Source: Sphingomonas hominis
GTDB lineage: Bacteria; Pseudomonadota; Alphaproteobacteria; Sphingomonadales; Sphingomonadaceae
Length of the DNA: 64,000 bases
Assembly (NCBI RefSeq): GCF_013328205.1
Contig: NZ_JABULH010000004.1
Location: 1-64,000, forward strand
Reading direction: 5' to 3'
A program made the translations under genes and the position numbers. Below the pieces are notes generated by a model. That model saw only the letters and a program-made list of their open reading frames with translations, made no database searches and was not told the DNA's origin. Below are positions 55,474 through 63,257 of this stretch, piece by piece. The stretch's first letter is position 1. The number at the start of each line of letters is the position of its first letter.

Positions 55474-56145
55474 ATGCCGATTTGGGAAATGCTCAATCGT
55501 CAGGATCATGGCAGCCTGCGCGTTTCGCGCAAAAGCGACGCGCAGCGTCATTTCGCGCAGATCGTCCCGGCCGAGTTCCTGCAGGCCGCGCCATATTACG
55601 CCATCCTGTTCACCAAACACCCCGACACCGGTGCCTTCTACGCCGGCGTTGTGATGGGGCTGGAGCCGGATGAGAACCTGCTGGTGGTGGACGATACCTT
55701 GCCCGATTATCGACCCGCCGATCTGGAGCGTCGCGGCTTCTTCACGACGCCGGACGGGATCGCGATCGACCGCGACGATCCCGTGTTCGCCGATCCTGCG
55801 GGGCAGACATTGTTCGGCATCGACGGCGAGCCCGCGCTGGCGCTGCGGCGCGTACAGCAGGCATTGCACACGCTGGAGGTCGGACTGTCCGAGAGTGACG
55901 CGCTGATTGCGCGGTTGCTGTCGCATCGGCTGCTCGAGCCCATCGACGTAAAGATGGAGTTCGACGATGGCCGCTCTCTGCGGCTCGACGGGCTTTACAC
56001 GATCAGTCTCGACGCGTTGCACGCGCTGCCCGACGAGGTCGCGCTGGACCTGTTCCGAAGCGGCGACCTGCAACTCGCCTACGCGCAGACCGGGTCGGTG
56101 CGGCACTTGCGCACGCTGGGCCGGATCAGGAACGCGCGGCTGTGA
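55474..56145 (+). CDS. SapC family protein
   Basis: A 223-residue protein of the SapC family, first named from a Campylobacter S-layer locus; its biochemical function is unknown. Typical family stretches are VPAEFLQAAPYYAILFTKHPDTGAFYAGVVMGL near the N-terminus, GQTLFGIDGEP in the middle, and ALHALPDEVALDLFRSGDLQLAYAQ near the C-terminus. There is no signal peptide or membrane helix, so it is likely cytoplasmic. A strong ribosome site (GGAGGGGAGG) precedes the ATG. Its TGA overlaps the GTG of the cupin/JmjC gene, and it is divergent from receptor 2. SapC, cupin/JmjC and tryptophan-halogenase genes beside a TonB receptor form a known conserved neighbourhood. Confidence 0.88.
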   Translation: MPIWEMLNRQDHGSLRVSRKSDAQRHFAQIVPAEFLQAAPYYAILFTKHPDTGAFYAGVVMGLEPDENLLVVDDTLPDYRPADLERRGFFTTPDGIAIDRDDPVFADPAGQTLFGIDGEPALALRRVQQALHTLEVGLSESDALIARLLSHRLLEPIDVKMEFDDGRSLRLDGLYTISLDALHALPDEVALDLFRSGDLQLAYAQTGSVRHLRTLGRIRNARL

Positions 56146-57179
56146 CAATCCGCGCGCCCGACGGCGACGCGCTGCGTGATCCGCAGCGCTTCCGGACCGA
56201 GGTGATGGAGCGCGGCGAGCCCGCGCTGCTGCGCGGTGCCGCGAGCGGTTGGGCGATGTTGCACGATGCATCGGACGGGCGCGCCGCCGAAGATGCGGGC
56301 AGCACAGCCTTGGCAGGCGTGCTCGACGTCCTGCGCGCCTTCGATGCCGGGCGCGAGGCCGAAGTGTTCGTCGGACCGCCCGCGATCGACGCCCGCTACC
56401 ATTATGACGCGACGCTCACCGGCTTCAATTTCGAGCGAGTGTCGCTGCGTTTCGGCGAGGCGCTCGACCGCATCGTCGCGACCGCTGACGTGCCCGGTCG
56501 GCCCAGCATGTACATGGGCTCGCTGACCACGGAAACCTATTTGCCCGGCATCGAGCAGGCGATGATTCTGCCCTTCGTCCCCGCGGCGGTGCGCCCGCGC
56601 GTATGGATCGGTCACTCTTCTGTGGTCGCCTGTCACTATGACGTGATGGACAATGTCGCCTGCGTCGGGGCCGGACGTCGCCGCTTCACGCTCTACCCAC
56701 CCGACGCGATCGCGGATCTCTACGTCGGGCCGATCGACCGCACGCTGGCCGGTCAGCCGATCAGCTTGGCGGCGAGCAGCGCGCCGGGCGATCCGCGCTA
56801 CCCGCGTTTCGAGCGCGCGCGCGCCATCGTCGTCGAGCTATCCCCCGGGGACGCGATCTACGTGCCCAAACTGTGGTGGCACCAGGTAGAGGCGCTCGAT
56901 CCCGTCAACGTGCTGGTCAATTACTGGTGGGACGGCTTCGCAGCGGGTCCCGATCAGCCTTACACCACCATGCTGCTCGCGATGCTGGCGATCGCGGAGC
57001 GCCCCGCGGCCGAGCGGCAGGCCTGGCGCGCGTGGTTTGACCATTACGTCTTTCGCCCCGACGGCCATCCGCTCGGGTTCCTGCCGCCCGAACAGCATGG
57101 CGTGCTGGAGGACTCGTCTCCCGCCAATCGCAGTCGATTGCGCGCGATTGTCATGCGATTGTTGCGATCGACCGGATGA
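56142..57179 (+). CDS. cupin-like / JmjC-type protein (second copy)
   Basis: A 345-residue paralogue of the protein at 18759, with the same order of blocks: HYDATLTGFNFE, RPRVWIGHSS, metal ligands His165-x-Asp167 (ACHYDVMDN), RRRFTLYPPDAIADLYVGPIDRT, GDAIYVPKLWWHQVEALDPVNVLVNYWW with distal His247. This is the FIH-like 2-oxoglutarate/Fe(II) hydroxylase fold. The start is GTG at 56142, overlapping the SapC stop (GTGA), so the two are translated together. It lacks a signal peptide. Hydroxylation of a protein Asp/Asn/His is the usual activity of the superfamily; the partner is unknown, with SapC or a receptor-linked protein as candidates. Confidence 0.83.
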   Translation: MTIRAPDGDALRDPQRFRTEVMERGEPALLRGAASGWAMLHDASDGRAAEDAGSTALAGVLDVLRAFDAGREAEVFVGPPAIDARYHYDATLTGFNFERVSLRFGEALDRIVATADVPGRPSMYMGSLTTETYLPGIEQAMILPFVPAAVRPRVWIGHSSVVACHYDVMDNVACVGAGRRRFTLYPPDAIADLYVGPIDRTLAGQPISLAASSAPGDPRYPRFERARAIVVELSPGDAIYVPKLWWHQVEALDPVNVLVNYWWDGFAAGPDQPYTTMLLAMLAIAERPAAERQAWRAWFDHYVFRPDGHPLGFLPPEQHGVLEDSSPANRSRLRAIVMRLLRSTG

Positions 57180-57192
57180 TGTCGAAGCCGCG

Positions 57193-57209
57193 GTTAGCGT
57201 TCGACTAAC
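57193..57209. promoter_or_regulatory. possible regulatory inverted repeat upstream of the cupin-GH35-GH31 genes
   Basis: GTTAGCGTTCGACTAAC, with arms GTTAG/CTAAC around seven bases. It shares GTTAGCG with the other operators but is spaced differently. It lies in the 149-bp gap before the secreted cupin gene. Confidence 0.25.
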
Positions 57210-57328
57210 TCATTCAACATCGTGATCTGGCGGGTCCATCTAGCCGCGCGCTACGACCATCGGACGGATTGAACCTGTCCGACAAGTGCGCCACTCCTGA
57301 CTGCCGATAAATAGGTGGAGGGAGGCCC

Positions 57329-57805
57329 ATGACCATGGCGAGACTGTTCGTGCTGATGCTCGCTGCGTCGTTGCTCGGGGCTGGTCCCGCTGTCGCGCAG
57401 ACCGACGCCTCGGATTTCGCGAGTTCGGCGGAGATCCGCGCGAAGGTTCGGGCGATGGCAGCGCGTATGGGGAAAAGCAGCTTCGCGTACGAACCGCTCG
57501 TCAGTGACGGTGGGCGGGTCGCGGCGCTCGAATATTGGAAGGCGCCGGGCAAGCCCGCGGTTCATCCGGATGAGGCCGAATATGCGCTGGTGATCGAAGG
57601 CTCGGGTATGCTCGTGTCAGGCGGCACGATGGCGGACGCCAAGGAAACGCGGCCCGGATTGGTTGAGGGGAGCCGCATCGACGGCGGCGTAACCCGGCGC
57701 CTCGCGCCCGGCGACGTGTTCCTGGTTCCCGCAGGCGTTCCGCACTGGTTCGGGATCGACGGCAAATTGGTGCTGTTGGGGATGAAGCTTCCGACCTCGC
57801 GCTAG
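57329..57805 (+). CDS. small secreted cupin-domain protein
   Basis: A 158-residue exported single-domain cupin. The signal peptide is residues 1-23 (LFVLMLAASLLGAGPAVAQ). The cupin core shows HPDEAEYALVIEGSGMLVSGG and GDVFLVPAGVPHWFGIDGKLVLLGMKL. The first motif has one His and Glu and the second GVPHWF one His, enough for a metal site. The ribosome site GGGAGG precedes the ATG. It is followed by a GH35-type gene after 37 bp. Such proteins may bind a sugar or act as an isomerase/epimerase on released sugars; none of this is shown by the sequence. Confidence 0.75.
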   Translation: MTMARLFVLMLAASLLGAGPAVAQTDASDFASSAEIRAKVRAMAARMGKSSFAYEPLVSDGGRVAALEYWKAPGKPAVHPDEAEYALVIEGSGMLVSGGTMADAKETRPGLVEGSRIDGGVTRRLAPGDVFLVPAGVPHWFGIDGKLVLLGMKLPTSR

Positions 57806-57842
57806 CAGCGAGCGGCACGGTTTTCCTGAGCGGAAGGGTCGG

Positions 57843-59462
57843 ATGAAGGTTCTGAGGACAACCGCGGCGCTGCTGGCGCTCGCTGCCACGACCGCGCTTC
57901 ACGCGCAAAACACCGCCCGGACCGAAGTGCCCCGAATAGAGAGCCGAGGCGGGCGCCATGCCTTCATTGTCGACGGCGCACCGTTCCTGATGCTCGCGGC
58001 GCAGGCGAACAATTCCAGCAATTATCCCGCGATGCTCGATCAGGTCTGGCCGACCCTCGACCGGATCAACGCCAACACGCTGGAGATGCCGATCGCGTGG
58101 CAGCAGGTCGAGCCGGTTGAGGGCCGCTTCGACTTCTCGTTCCTGCAGGTGCTGCTCGATCAGGCGCGCACGCACGACAAGCGCGTGGTGCTGTTGTGGT
58201 TCGGCACGTGGAAGAACACCAGCTACGCCTACACGCCCGATTGGGTGAAGCTGAACCCAGGGCGCTTTCCGCGCATGAGGACGCGCGACGGCAAGGATCA
58301 CGGCGTGCTGAGCGCGCACGGCGAACAGACGCTGGCGGCCGATACGCGCGCCTTCGTCAAGGTGATGGAATATGTGCGCGATCACGATCCGCAGAACACC
58401 GTGATCATGGTGCAGCCGGAGAATGAGACCGGCAGCTACCGCAACCCGCGCGATTACGGCGCAACCGGCAATCGCTTGTTCGCGCAGACGATCCCGCCGG
58501 CGCTCGCGCGCGCGACCGGTAAAGCGGGCACGTGGAGTCAGGCGTTCGGCGCGCAGGCCGATCGCGCGTTCAACACTTGGTACGTCGCGTCCTACGTCAA
58601 CGCGATCGCCGCCGCGGGCAAGAAGGTGAAGGCGTTGCCGATGTACGTCAACGCCGCGCTCGCCGGTCCGTCGAACGTACCCGATCCCGACGGCGTGGCG
58701 AGCGGCGGACCGCAGCAGGACGTGCTCGACATCTGGAAGGCGGCAGCGCCCGCGATCGATTTCCAGGCGCCCGACATCTACGATCGCAAAAGCGAGAACA
58801 TCGTCCAATATCTCAACAAATACGCGCGGCCCGACAATCCGCTGATGGTGCCCGAAATCGGCAACGGGCGCGAGTTCGCGCGCTTCTTCTACTCCACCAT
58901 CGGTCGCGGTGGCATCGGTTTCGCGCCGTTCGGCATGGATGACACCGGCTATTACAATTATCCGCTCGGCTCCGACCGGTTGGACAAGGACACGCTCGAC
59001 GCCTTCGCGCTGCCGTACAAGGCGGTGGGGTCGATCATGCGCGACTGGGCCCGGATCGCCGCCACGCGCCCGACCTGGGGCGCGGCGAAGCCCGACGACG
59101 GCAGCAGCGTGTCGACCGACATGGGCGGCTGGAAGATTACCGGTAGCTGGGGCGAGTGGCAGTTCGGCAACAAGGAATGGACCTGGCTCAAGTCCGAGCC
59201 GGCACCCTGGGCCGCGCAGCCGATCGGCGGCCTGGCGGTCGCGCAGATGTCGAGCAACGAGTTCCTGCTCGTCGGCGATCACGTTCGCGTCCGTTTCGAG
59301 TCCGCGACGCCCGGTGCCACCGTGCTGCGCATCGAGGAAGGCGGCTTCACCGATGGAAAATGGGTGACGACGCGCGTGTGGAACGGCGACCAGACCGACT
59401 ACGGCATCAACCTGATCGATCGCCCTCAGGTCTTGAAGATCACGACGGGCCGCGCGCGCTGA
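57843..59462 (+). CDS. secreted GH35-like beta-galactosidase (DUF5597 type)
   Basis: A 539-residue secreted TIM-barrel glycosidase of the GH35/GH42-like superfamily with a C-terminal beta domain of the DUF5597 type. FIVDGAPFLMLAAQANNSS opens the barrel. IMVQPENETGSYR supplies the acid/base (Glu193 or Glu195) and LMVPEIGNG the nucleophile Glu338. The C-terminal part (GGLAVAQMSSNEFLLVGDHVRVRF) is beta-rich. The signal peptide spans 1-21. Beta-galactosidases of this kind remove terminal galactose, for example from xyloglucan L side chains, consistent with the GH31 gene 35 bp downstream. Beta-galactosidase activity is inferred from family and context. Confidence 0.83.
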   Translation: MKVLRTTAALLALAATTALHAQNTARTEVPRIESRGGRHAFIVDGAPFLMLAAQANNSSNYPAMLDQVWPTLDRINANTLEMPIAWQQVEPVEGRFDFSFLQVLLDQARTHDKRVVLLWFGTWKNTSYAYTPDWVKLNPGRFPRMRTRDGKDHGVLSAHGEQTLAADTRAFVKVMEYVRDHDPQNTVIMVQPENETGSYRNPRDYGATGNRLFAQTIPPALARATGKAGTWSQAFGAQADRAFNTWYVASYVNAIAAAGKKVKALPMYVNAALAGPSNVPDPDGVASGGPQQDVLDIWKAAAPAIDFQAPDIYDRKSENIVQYLNKYARPDNPLMVPEIGNGREFARFFYSTIGRGGIGFAPFGMDDTGYYNYPLGSDRLDKDTLDAFALPYKAVGSIMRDWARIAATRPTWGAAKPDDGSSVSTDMGGWKITGSWGEWQFGNKEWTWLKSEPAPWAAQPIGGLAVAQMSSNEFLLVGDHVRVRFESATPGATVLRIEEGGFTDGKWVTTRVWNGDQTDYGINLIDRPQVLKITTGRAR

Positions 59463-59497
59463 AGCGCGGGTTCGAAGAAATACAGAGAGGAACAGTC

Positions 59498-62368
59498 ATG
59501 AACAGGGTTTTCATCGCGGCGCTGCTGACCGGAAGCGCGATCGCTGCGCCTGCCGCGGCGCAGACCGGCGGATTTCAGAAGATCGCCGGCGGCGTGGCGG
59601 TGACGCCCGCGTCGGGTCCGTCCTCGCGGGTCGAGGTGACGGTGCACGGCGACGGCATCATCCACGTCGTCGCGACGCCGCGCGACATGCCGACCGGGCC
59701 GCTCGCGCCCAGCCTGATGGCGCCCAATCCGCCCGCCACCGGCAGGTTCACGGTGCGCGAGCAGAACGGCTACGTCACCGTGTCCGCGGCCAAGTCGACG
59801 GCCCAGGTCGCGCTCGCGACCGGCGAGGTGCGCTTCCTCGACGCGGCCGGCAACGTGCTGCTGAACGAGGCCGGTGCCACGACGTTCGGCCGCACCACCG
59901 CCGACGGCAAGCCGTTCGTCACCGTGTCGCAGCAGTTCAACCGCGGCACCGACGAAGGCATCTACGGTCTGGGCCAGCACCAGAATGCGTACATGGACAA
60001 TCTGGGCGAGGACGTGGAACTCGCGCAGCACAACATGGACATCGGCGTGCCCTTCCTGGTCTCGACCAAAGGCTACGGCTTGTTGTGGGACAACAATTCG
60101 ATCACCCGCTTCGGCAATCCCAAACCGTACCAGTTGGTGGGCGAGGGGATGAAGGTTACGTCAGGGGGCAAGCCGGGCTGGCGCGCGCAATATTTCCTCG
60201 ACGGCAAACCCGCCGTGACGCGCCAGGAAGCCACGATCAATTATCAGTACATCAAGGATCAGGCGAACTGGCCGGAGGCGGCAAAGGCGAAGACCGAAGC
60301 GGCGACCGGCGGTCAGAATACCGCAGGCAATGCGGTGCAGAAGCAGACGGTGATCTGGACCGGCGACGTCATGCCGACCAGCACGGGCGCGCATCGCTTC
60401 CAACTCTACGGGTCGAGCTACTTCAAGGTGTTTGTCGACGGCAAGGAAGTGCTCAACCGCTGGCGGCAGAACTGGAACCCCTGGTACGCGAACTTCGACC
60501 TGCCGATGACCGCCGGCAAGGCCGCCAGCGTGCGGATCGAATGGGAACCCAATGCGGGTTACATCGCGCTGCTGCACAGCGATCCGCTGCCGGCGCCGGA
60601 CCGCAAGTCGATCTGGTTCACCAGCGAGGTGGGGCAGGCGAAGAATTATTGGTTTGTGCCTGGTGGCAGCATCGACGCCGCGATCGCGGGTTATCGCCAG
60701 CTCACCGGCAAGGCGGAGATGATGCCCAAATGGGCCTATGGCTTCTGGCAATCGCGACAGCGTTACGAAAACGCCGACGAGCTGACCGGCGTCGTCGCCA
60801 AATACCGTGAGCTGAAGATCCCGCTCGACAACATCGTGCTCGACTGGCGCTACTGGCGCGACGACGATTGGGGCAGCCACCGCTTCGATCCGACGCGGTT
60901 CGCCGACCCCAAGGCGATGGTGGACAAGGTGCACGCCGACGACGCGCACTTCATGATCTCGGTGTGGCCGAAATTCTACCCCACGACCGATACCTACAAG
61001 GAGCTGAACGCTGCCAGCGCGGTGTACCAGGGTAACCTGAAGCTCGGGAACAAGGACTGGGTCGGACCGGGTTACGCCAACACCTTCTACGATCCCTACT
61101 CGCCCGAGGGTCGCCGCATTTTCTGGAAACAGGTCGAGGATCGGATCGCCAAGCTCGGCACCGACGCGTGGTGGGCCGACGCGAGCGAGCCCGACATGCA
61201 TTCCAACCAATCGATCGCCGAGCGCGTCATCACGATGGGGCCGACCGCGATCGGGCCGGCGACTCAATATTTCAACAGCTACCCGCTGATGAACGCGCGC
61301 TCGTTCTACGACGGCTGGACCGCGTTCAAACCCGACGTACGCCCGTTCCTGCTGACGCGCTCGGGCTTCGGCGGGTTGCAGCGCTACGGCGCGGCGATCT
61401 GGTCCGGCGACGTGGCGAGCCGCTGGTTCGACTTGAAAGCGCAGATCTCGGGCGGGGTGAACGCGTCGATGTCGGGCATCCCCAATTGGACGCACGACAT
61501 CGGCGGCTTCGCGCTGGAGGATCGTTTCGCCAGCAAGACGCCGAGCGCCGCGGACCTCGCCGAGTGGCGCGAGCTCAACCTGCGCTGGTTCCAGTTCGGC
61601 GCGTTCAGCCCGCTGTTCCGCAGCCACGGCGAGTTCCCGTATCGCGAGATCTACGAGATCAGCCCCGAAGGCTCGCCGATGCGCGCGTCGATGGTGTGGT
61701 ACAACGAGCTGCGTTACCGGTTGATGCCGTACATCTACACGGTGGGTGCCGACACCTATAACAAGGATGGTAGCATCATGCGCGCGCTCGCCGCCGACTT
61801 CCCGCAGGACACGGGCGCGCGTAAGCTGAACGACGAGTACATGTTCGGCGACGCGTTCCTGGTGGCACCGGTGACCGAGTATCAGGCACGCCAGCGGCGG
61901 GTGTATTTCCCCGGTACCGGGCGCTGGTACGACTTCTCGACCGGGCAGGTGTATCAGGGCGGTCGTAGTGCAACGATCGCCGCGCCGTTCGAGCGGATGC
62001 CGCTGTTCGTCCGCGCGGGCGCGATCGTGCCGATGGGCCCGGTGACGCAGTTCGTCGATCAGGATCGTGCAGCGCCGCTGACGATCACCGTCTACACCGG
62101 CGCCGACGGTCAATTCTCGCTCTACGAGGACGACGGCACCAGCGAGCAGTATAAGAAGGGTGCGTTTACCCGCATCCCGATCCGCTACGACGACCGCACC
62201 GGCACGGTCACGCTCGGCGCGCGCGAGGGCAAGGCCTGGGCCGGCATGCCCGCCAGCCGCCAGATCCGCGTTCGCTGGATCAGCGAGGGCAAGCCGGTCG
62301 GCGACGCAAACGTCTTCGACGCGCAGGCAACGTATAGCGGGAAGGCGGTGACGATCGCGCGCAAGTGA
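59498..62368 (+). CDS. GH31 alpha-xylosidase with PA14-like insert
   Basis: A 956-residue secreted GH31 enzyme. Order of parts: signal peptide (1-21), N-terminal beta-sandwich with GIYGLGQHQNAYMD, a PA14-like module at about 225-367 (VIWTGDVMPTSTGAHRFQLYGSS, YFKVFVDGKEVL), the barrel with nucleophile Asp561 (WWADASEPDMHS) and probable acid/base Asp638 (AIWSGDVASRW), then two C-terminal beta domains. A PA14 insert at this place is known in the xyloglucan alpha-xylosidases of Cellvibrio and Bacteroides, where it fits large oligosaccharides. The ATG at 59498 has GAGAGG upstream; the longer open frame from 59156 is a shadow of the GH35 gene. It would remove the terminal xylose of xyloglucan oligosaccharides. 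Confidence 0.92.
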   Translation: MNRVFIAALLTGSAIAAPAAAQTGGFQKIAGGVAVTPASGPSSRVEVTVHGDGIIHVVATPRDMPTGPLAPSLMAPNPPATGRFTVREQNGYVTVSAAKSTAQVALATGEVRFLDAAGNVLLNEAGATTFGRTTADGKPFVTVSQQFNRGTDEGIYGLGQHQNAYMDNLGEDVELAQHNMDIGVPFLVSTKGYGLLWDNNSITRFGNPKPYQLVGEGMKVTSGGKPGWRAQYFLDGKPAVTRQEATINYQYIKDQANWPEAAKAKTEAATGGQNTAGNAVQKQTVIWTGDVMPTSTGAHRFQLYGSSYFKVFVDGKEVLNRWRQNWNPWYANFDLPMTAGKAASVRIEWEPNAGYIALLHSDPLPAPDRKSIWFTSEVGQAKNYWFVPGGSIDAAIAGYRQLTGKAEMMPKWAYGFWQSRQRYENADELTGVVAKYRELKIPLDNIVLDWRYWRDDDWGSHRFDPTRFADPKAMVDKVHADDAHFMISVWPKFYPTTDTYKELNAASAVYQGNLKLGNKDWVGPGYANTFYDPYSPEGRRIFWKQVEDRIAKLGTDAWWADASEPDMHSNQSIAERVITMGPTAIGPATQYFNSYPLMNARSFYDGWTAFKPDVRPFLLTRSGFGGLQRYGAAIWSGDVASRWFDLKAQISGGVNASMSGIPNWTHDIGGFALEDRFASKTPSAADLAEWRELNLRWFQFGAFSPLFRSHGEFPYREIYEISPEGSPMRASMVWYNELRYRLMPYIYTVGADTYNKDGSIMRALAADFPQDTGARKLNDEYMFGDAFLVAPVTEYQARQRRVYFPGTGRWYDFSTGQVYQGGRSATIAAPFERMPLFVRAGAIVPMGPVTQFVDQDRAAPLTITVYTGADGQFSLYEDDGTSEQYKKGAFTRIPIRYDDRTGTVTLGAREGKAWAGMPASRQIRVRWISEGKPVGDANVFDAQATYSGKAVTIARK

Positions 62369-62486
62369 AGCGTGCCCGCGTGCGAGCGGGTGTGAAGATG
62401 GCAGGGTACGGGCGACCAAGGTCTTATGTTGCCGCGCGGTTGCCCCTGCTACTTCCGTGATCGTCCAAACATACGAAGGAACGGAA

Positions 62487-63245
62487 ATGCGACGATTGTT
62501 GCTGGCGGCAGTGGCGACCGTCGCGTCGACGACGGCAGGCGCCGACCCGCAATACAAGCTGCTTATCCTGGCGATGCCGAGCAAATACCATTACGAGTAC
62601 ATCCCGGTCGCGCGCGACGAGATGACCCGATTGGCGGAGTTGCACGCATTCGATCTTGAGTGGACCCGCGATCCGAAGATGCTGGAGCGTGACCTGAGCG
62701 GTTACGCCGCGGTAATGCTGCTCAACACGCCCGTCGAGGAGCTGGACACAACGGCGCGGAGCGGGTTCGAGCGATATATGAATGCGGGCGGAAATGCGAT
62801 GGTGGTGCACCGCGCCGCCATCTCCGCGCCCGGCAATTGGCCTTGGTACGAGAAACTGGTCGGGCGCACCGTGGGAAACCATCCGATGTTGCAGACCGGC
62901 GTGGTGACGGTGGTCGACAAGCGCTTTCCCGCTACCTTCGCGCTACCTGATCGATGGGTGTGGAGCGACGAATTCTACACCACCACCAACCCGTACCAAG
63001 TGCGCATCAACACCGTGCTGAGCGTCGACGAGCAGAGCTATGACCCCACCAAGATCTGGCCGGGGCAGGTGGCGAAGCCGATGGGCCGGGATCATCCGAT
63101 CGCCTGGTATCAGCGCTACGGCCGCGGGCGGGTGTTCGTGACCACGCTCGGTCACAATGGTGCGATGTACCGCGACGAGCGCTATCTGACGCACCTGATG
63201 GGGGGCTTGTACTGGACCGCGACGGGGTTGGGTATCGCTCCCTGA
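62487..63245 (+). CDS. secreted ThuA-like protein
   Basis: A 252-residue protein of the ThuA (class I glutamine-amidotransferase-like) fold, with a signal peptide at 1-19. Recognised blocks are YKLLILAMPSKYHYEYIPVARDEM at the start, LSGYAAVMLLNTPVEELD, GGNAMVVHRAA, WSDEFYTTTNPY, and the C-terminal HPIAWYQRYGRGRVFVTTLGHN, which contains the WYQRYGxGRVFxTxLGH signature of secreted ThuA proteins. AAGGAA precedes the ATG at 62487. The family is often found in glycan-degradation loci; its reaction is not established. It lies 118 bp after GH31 and may be cotranscribed. Confidence 0.82.
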   Translation: MRRLLLAAVATVASTTAGADPQYKLLILAMPSKYHYEYIPVARDEMTRLAELHAFDLEWTRDPKMLERDLSGYAAVMLLNTPVEELDTTARSGFERYMNAGGNAMVVHRAAISAPGNWPWYEKLVGRTVGNHPMLQTGVVTVVDKRFPATFALPDRWVWSDEFYTTTNPYQVRINTVLSVDEQSYDPTKIWPGQVAKPMGRDHPIAWYQRYGRGRVFVTTLGHNGAMYRDERYLTHLMGGLYWTATGLGIAP

Positions 63246-63257
63246 TAGCTCTCTCTT

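Noticed and set aside
60161-62584. 807-codon open frame antisense to the GH31 gene
   Set aside because: Composition typical of a reverse-strand frame of a high-GC gene (His, Arg, Val, Asp-rich); no motif. GH31 explains the region.
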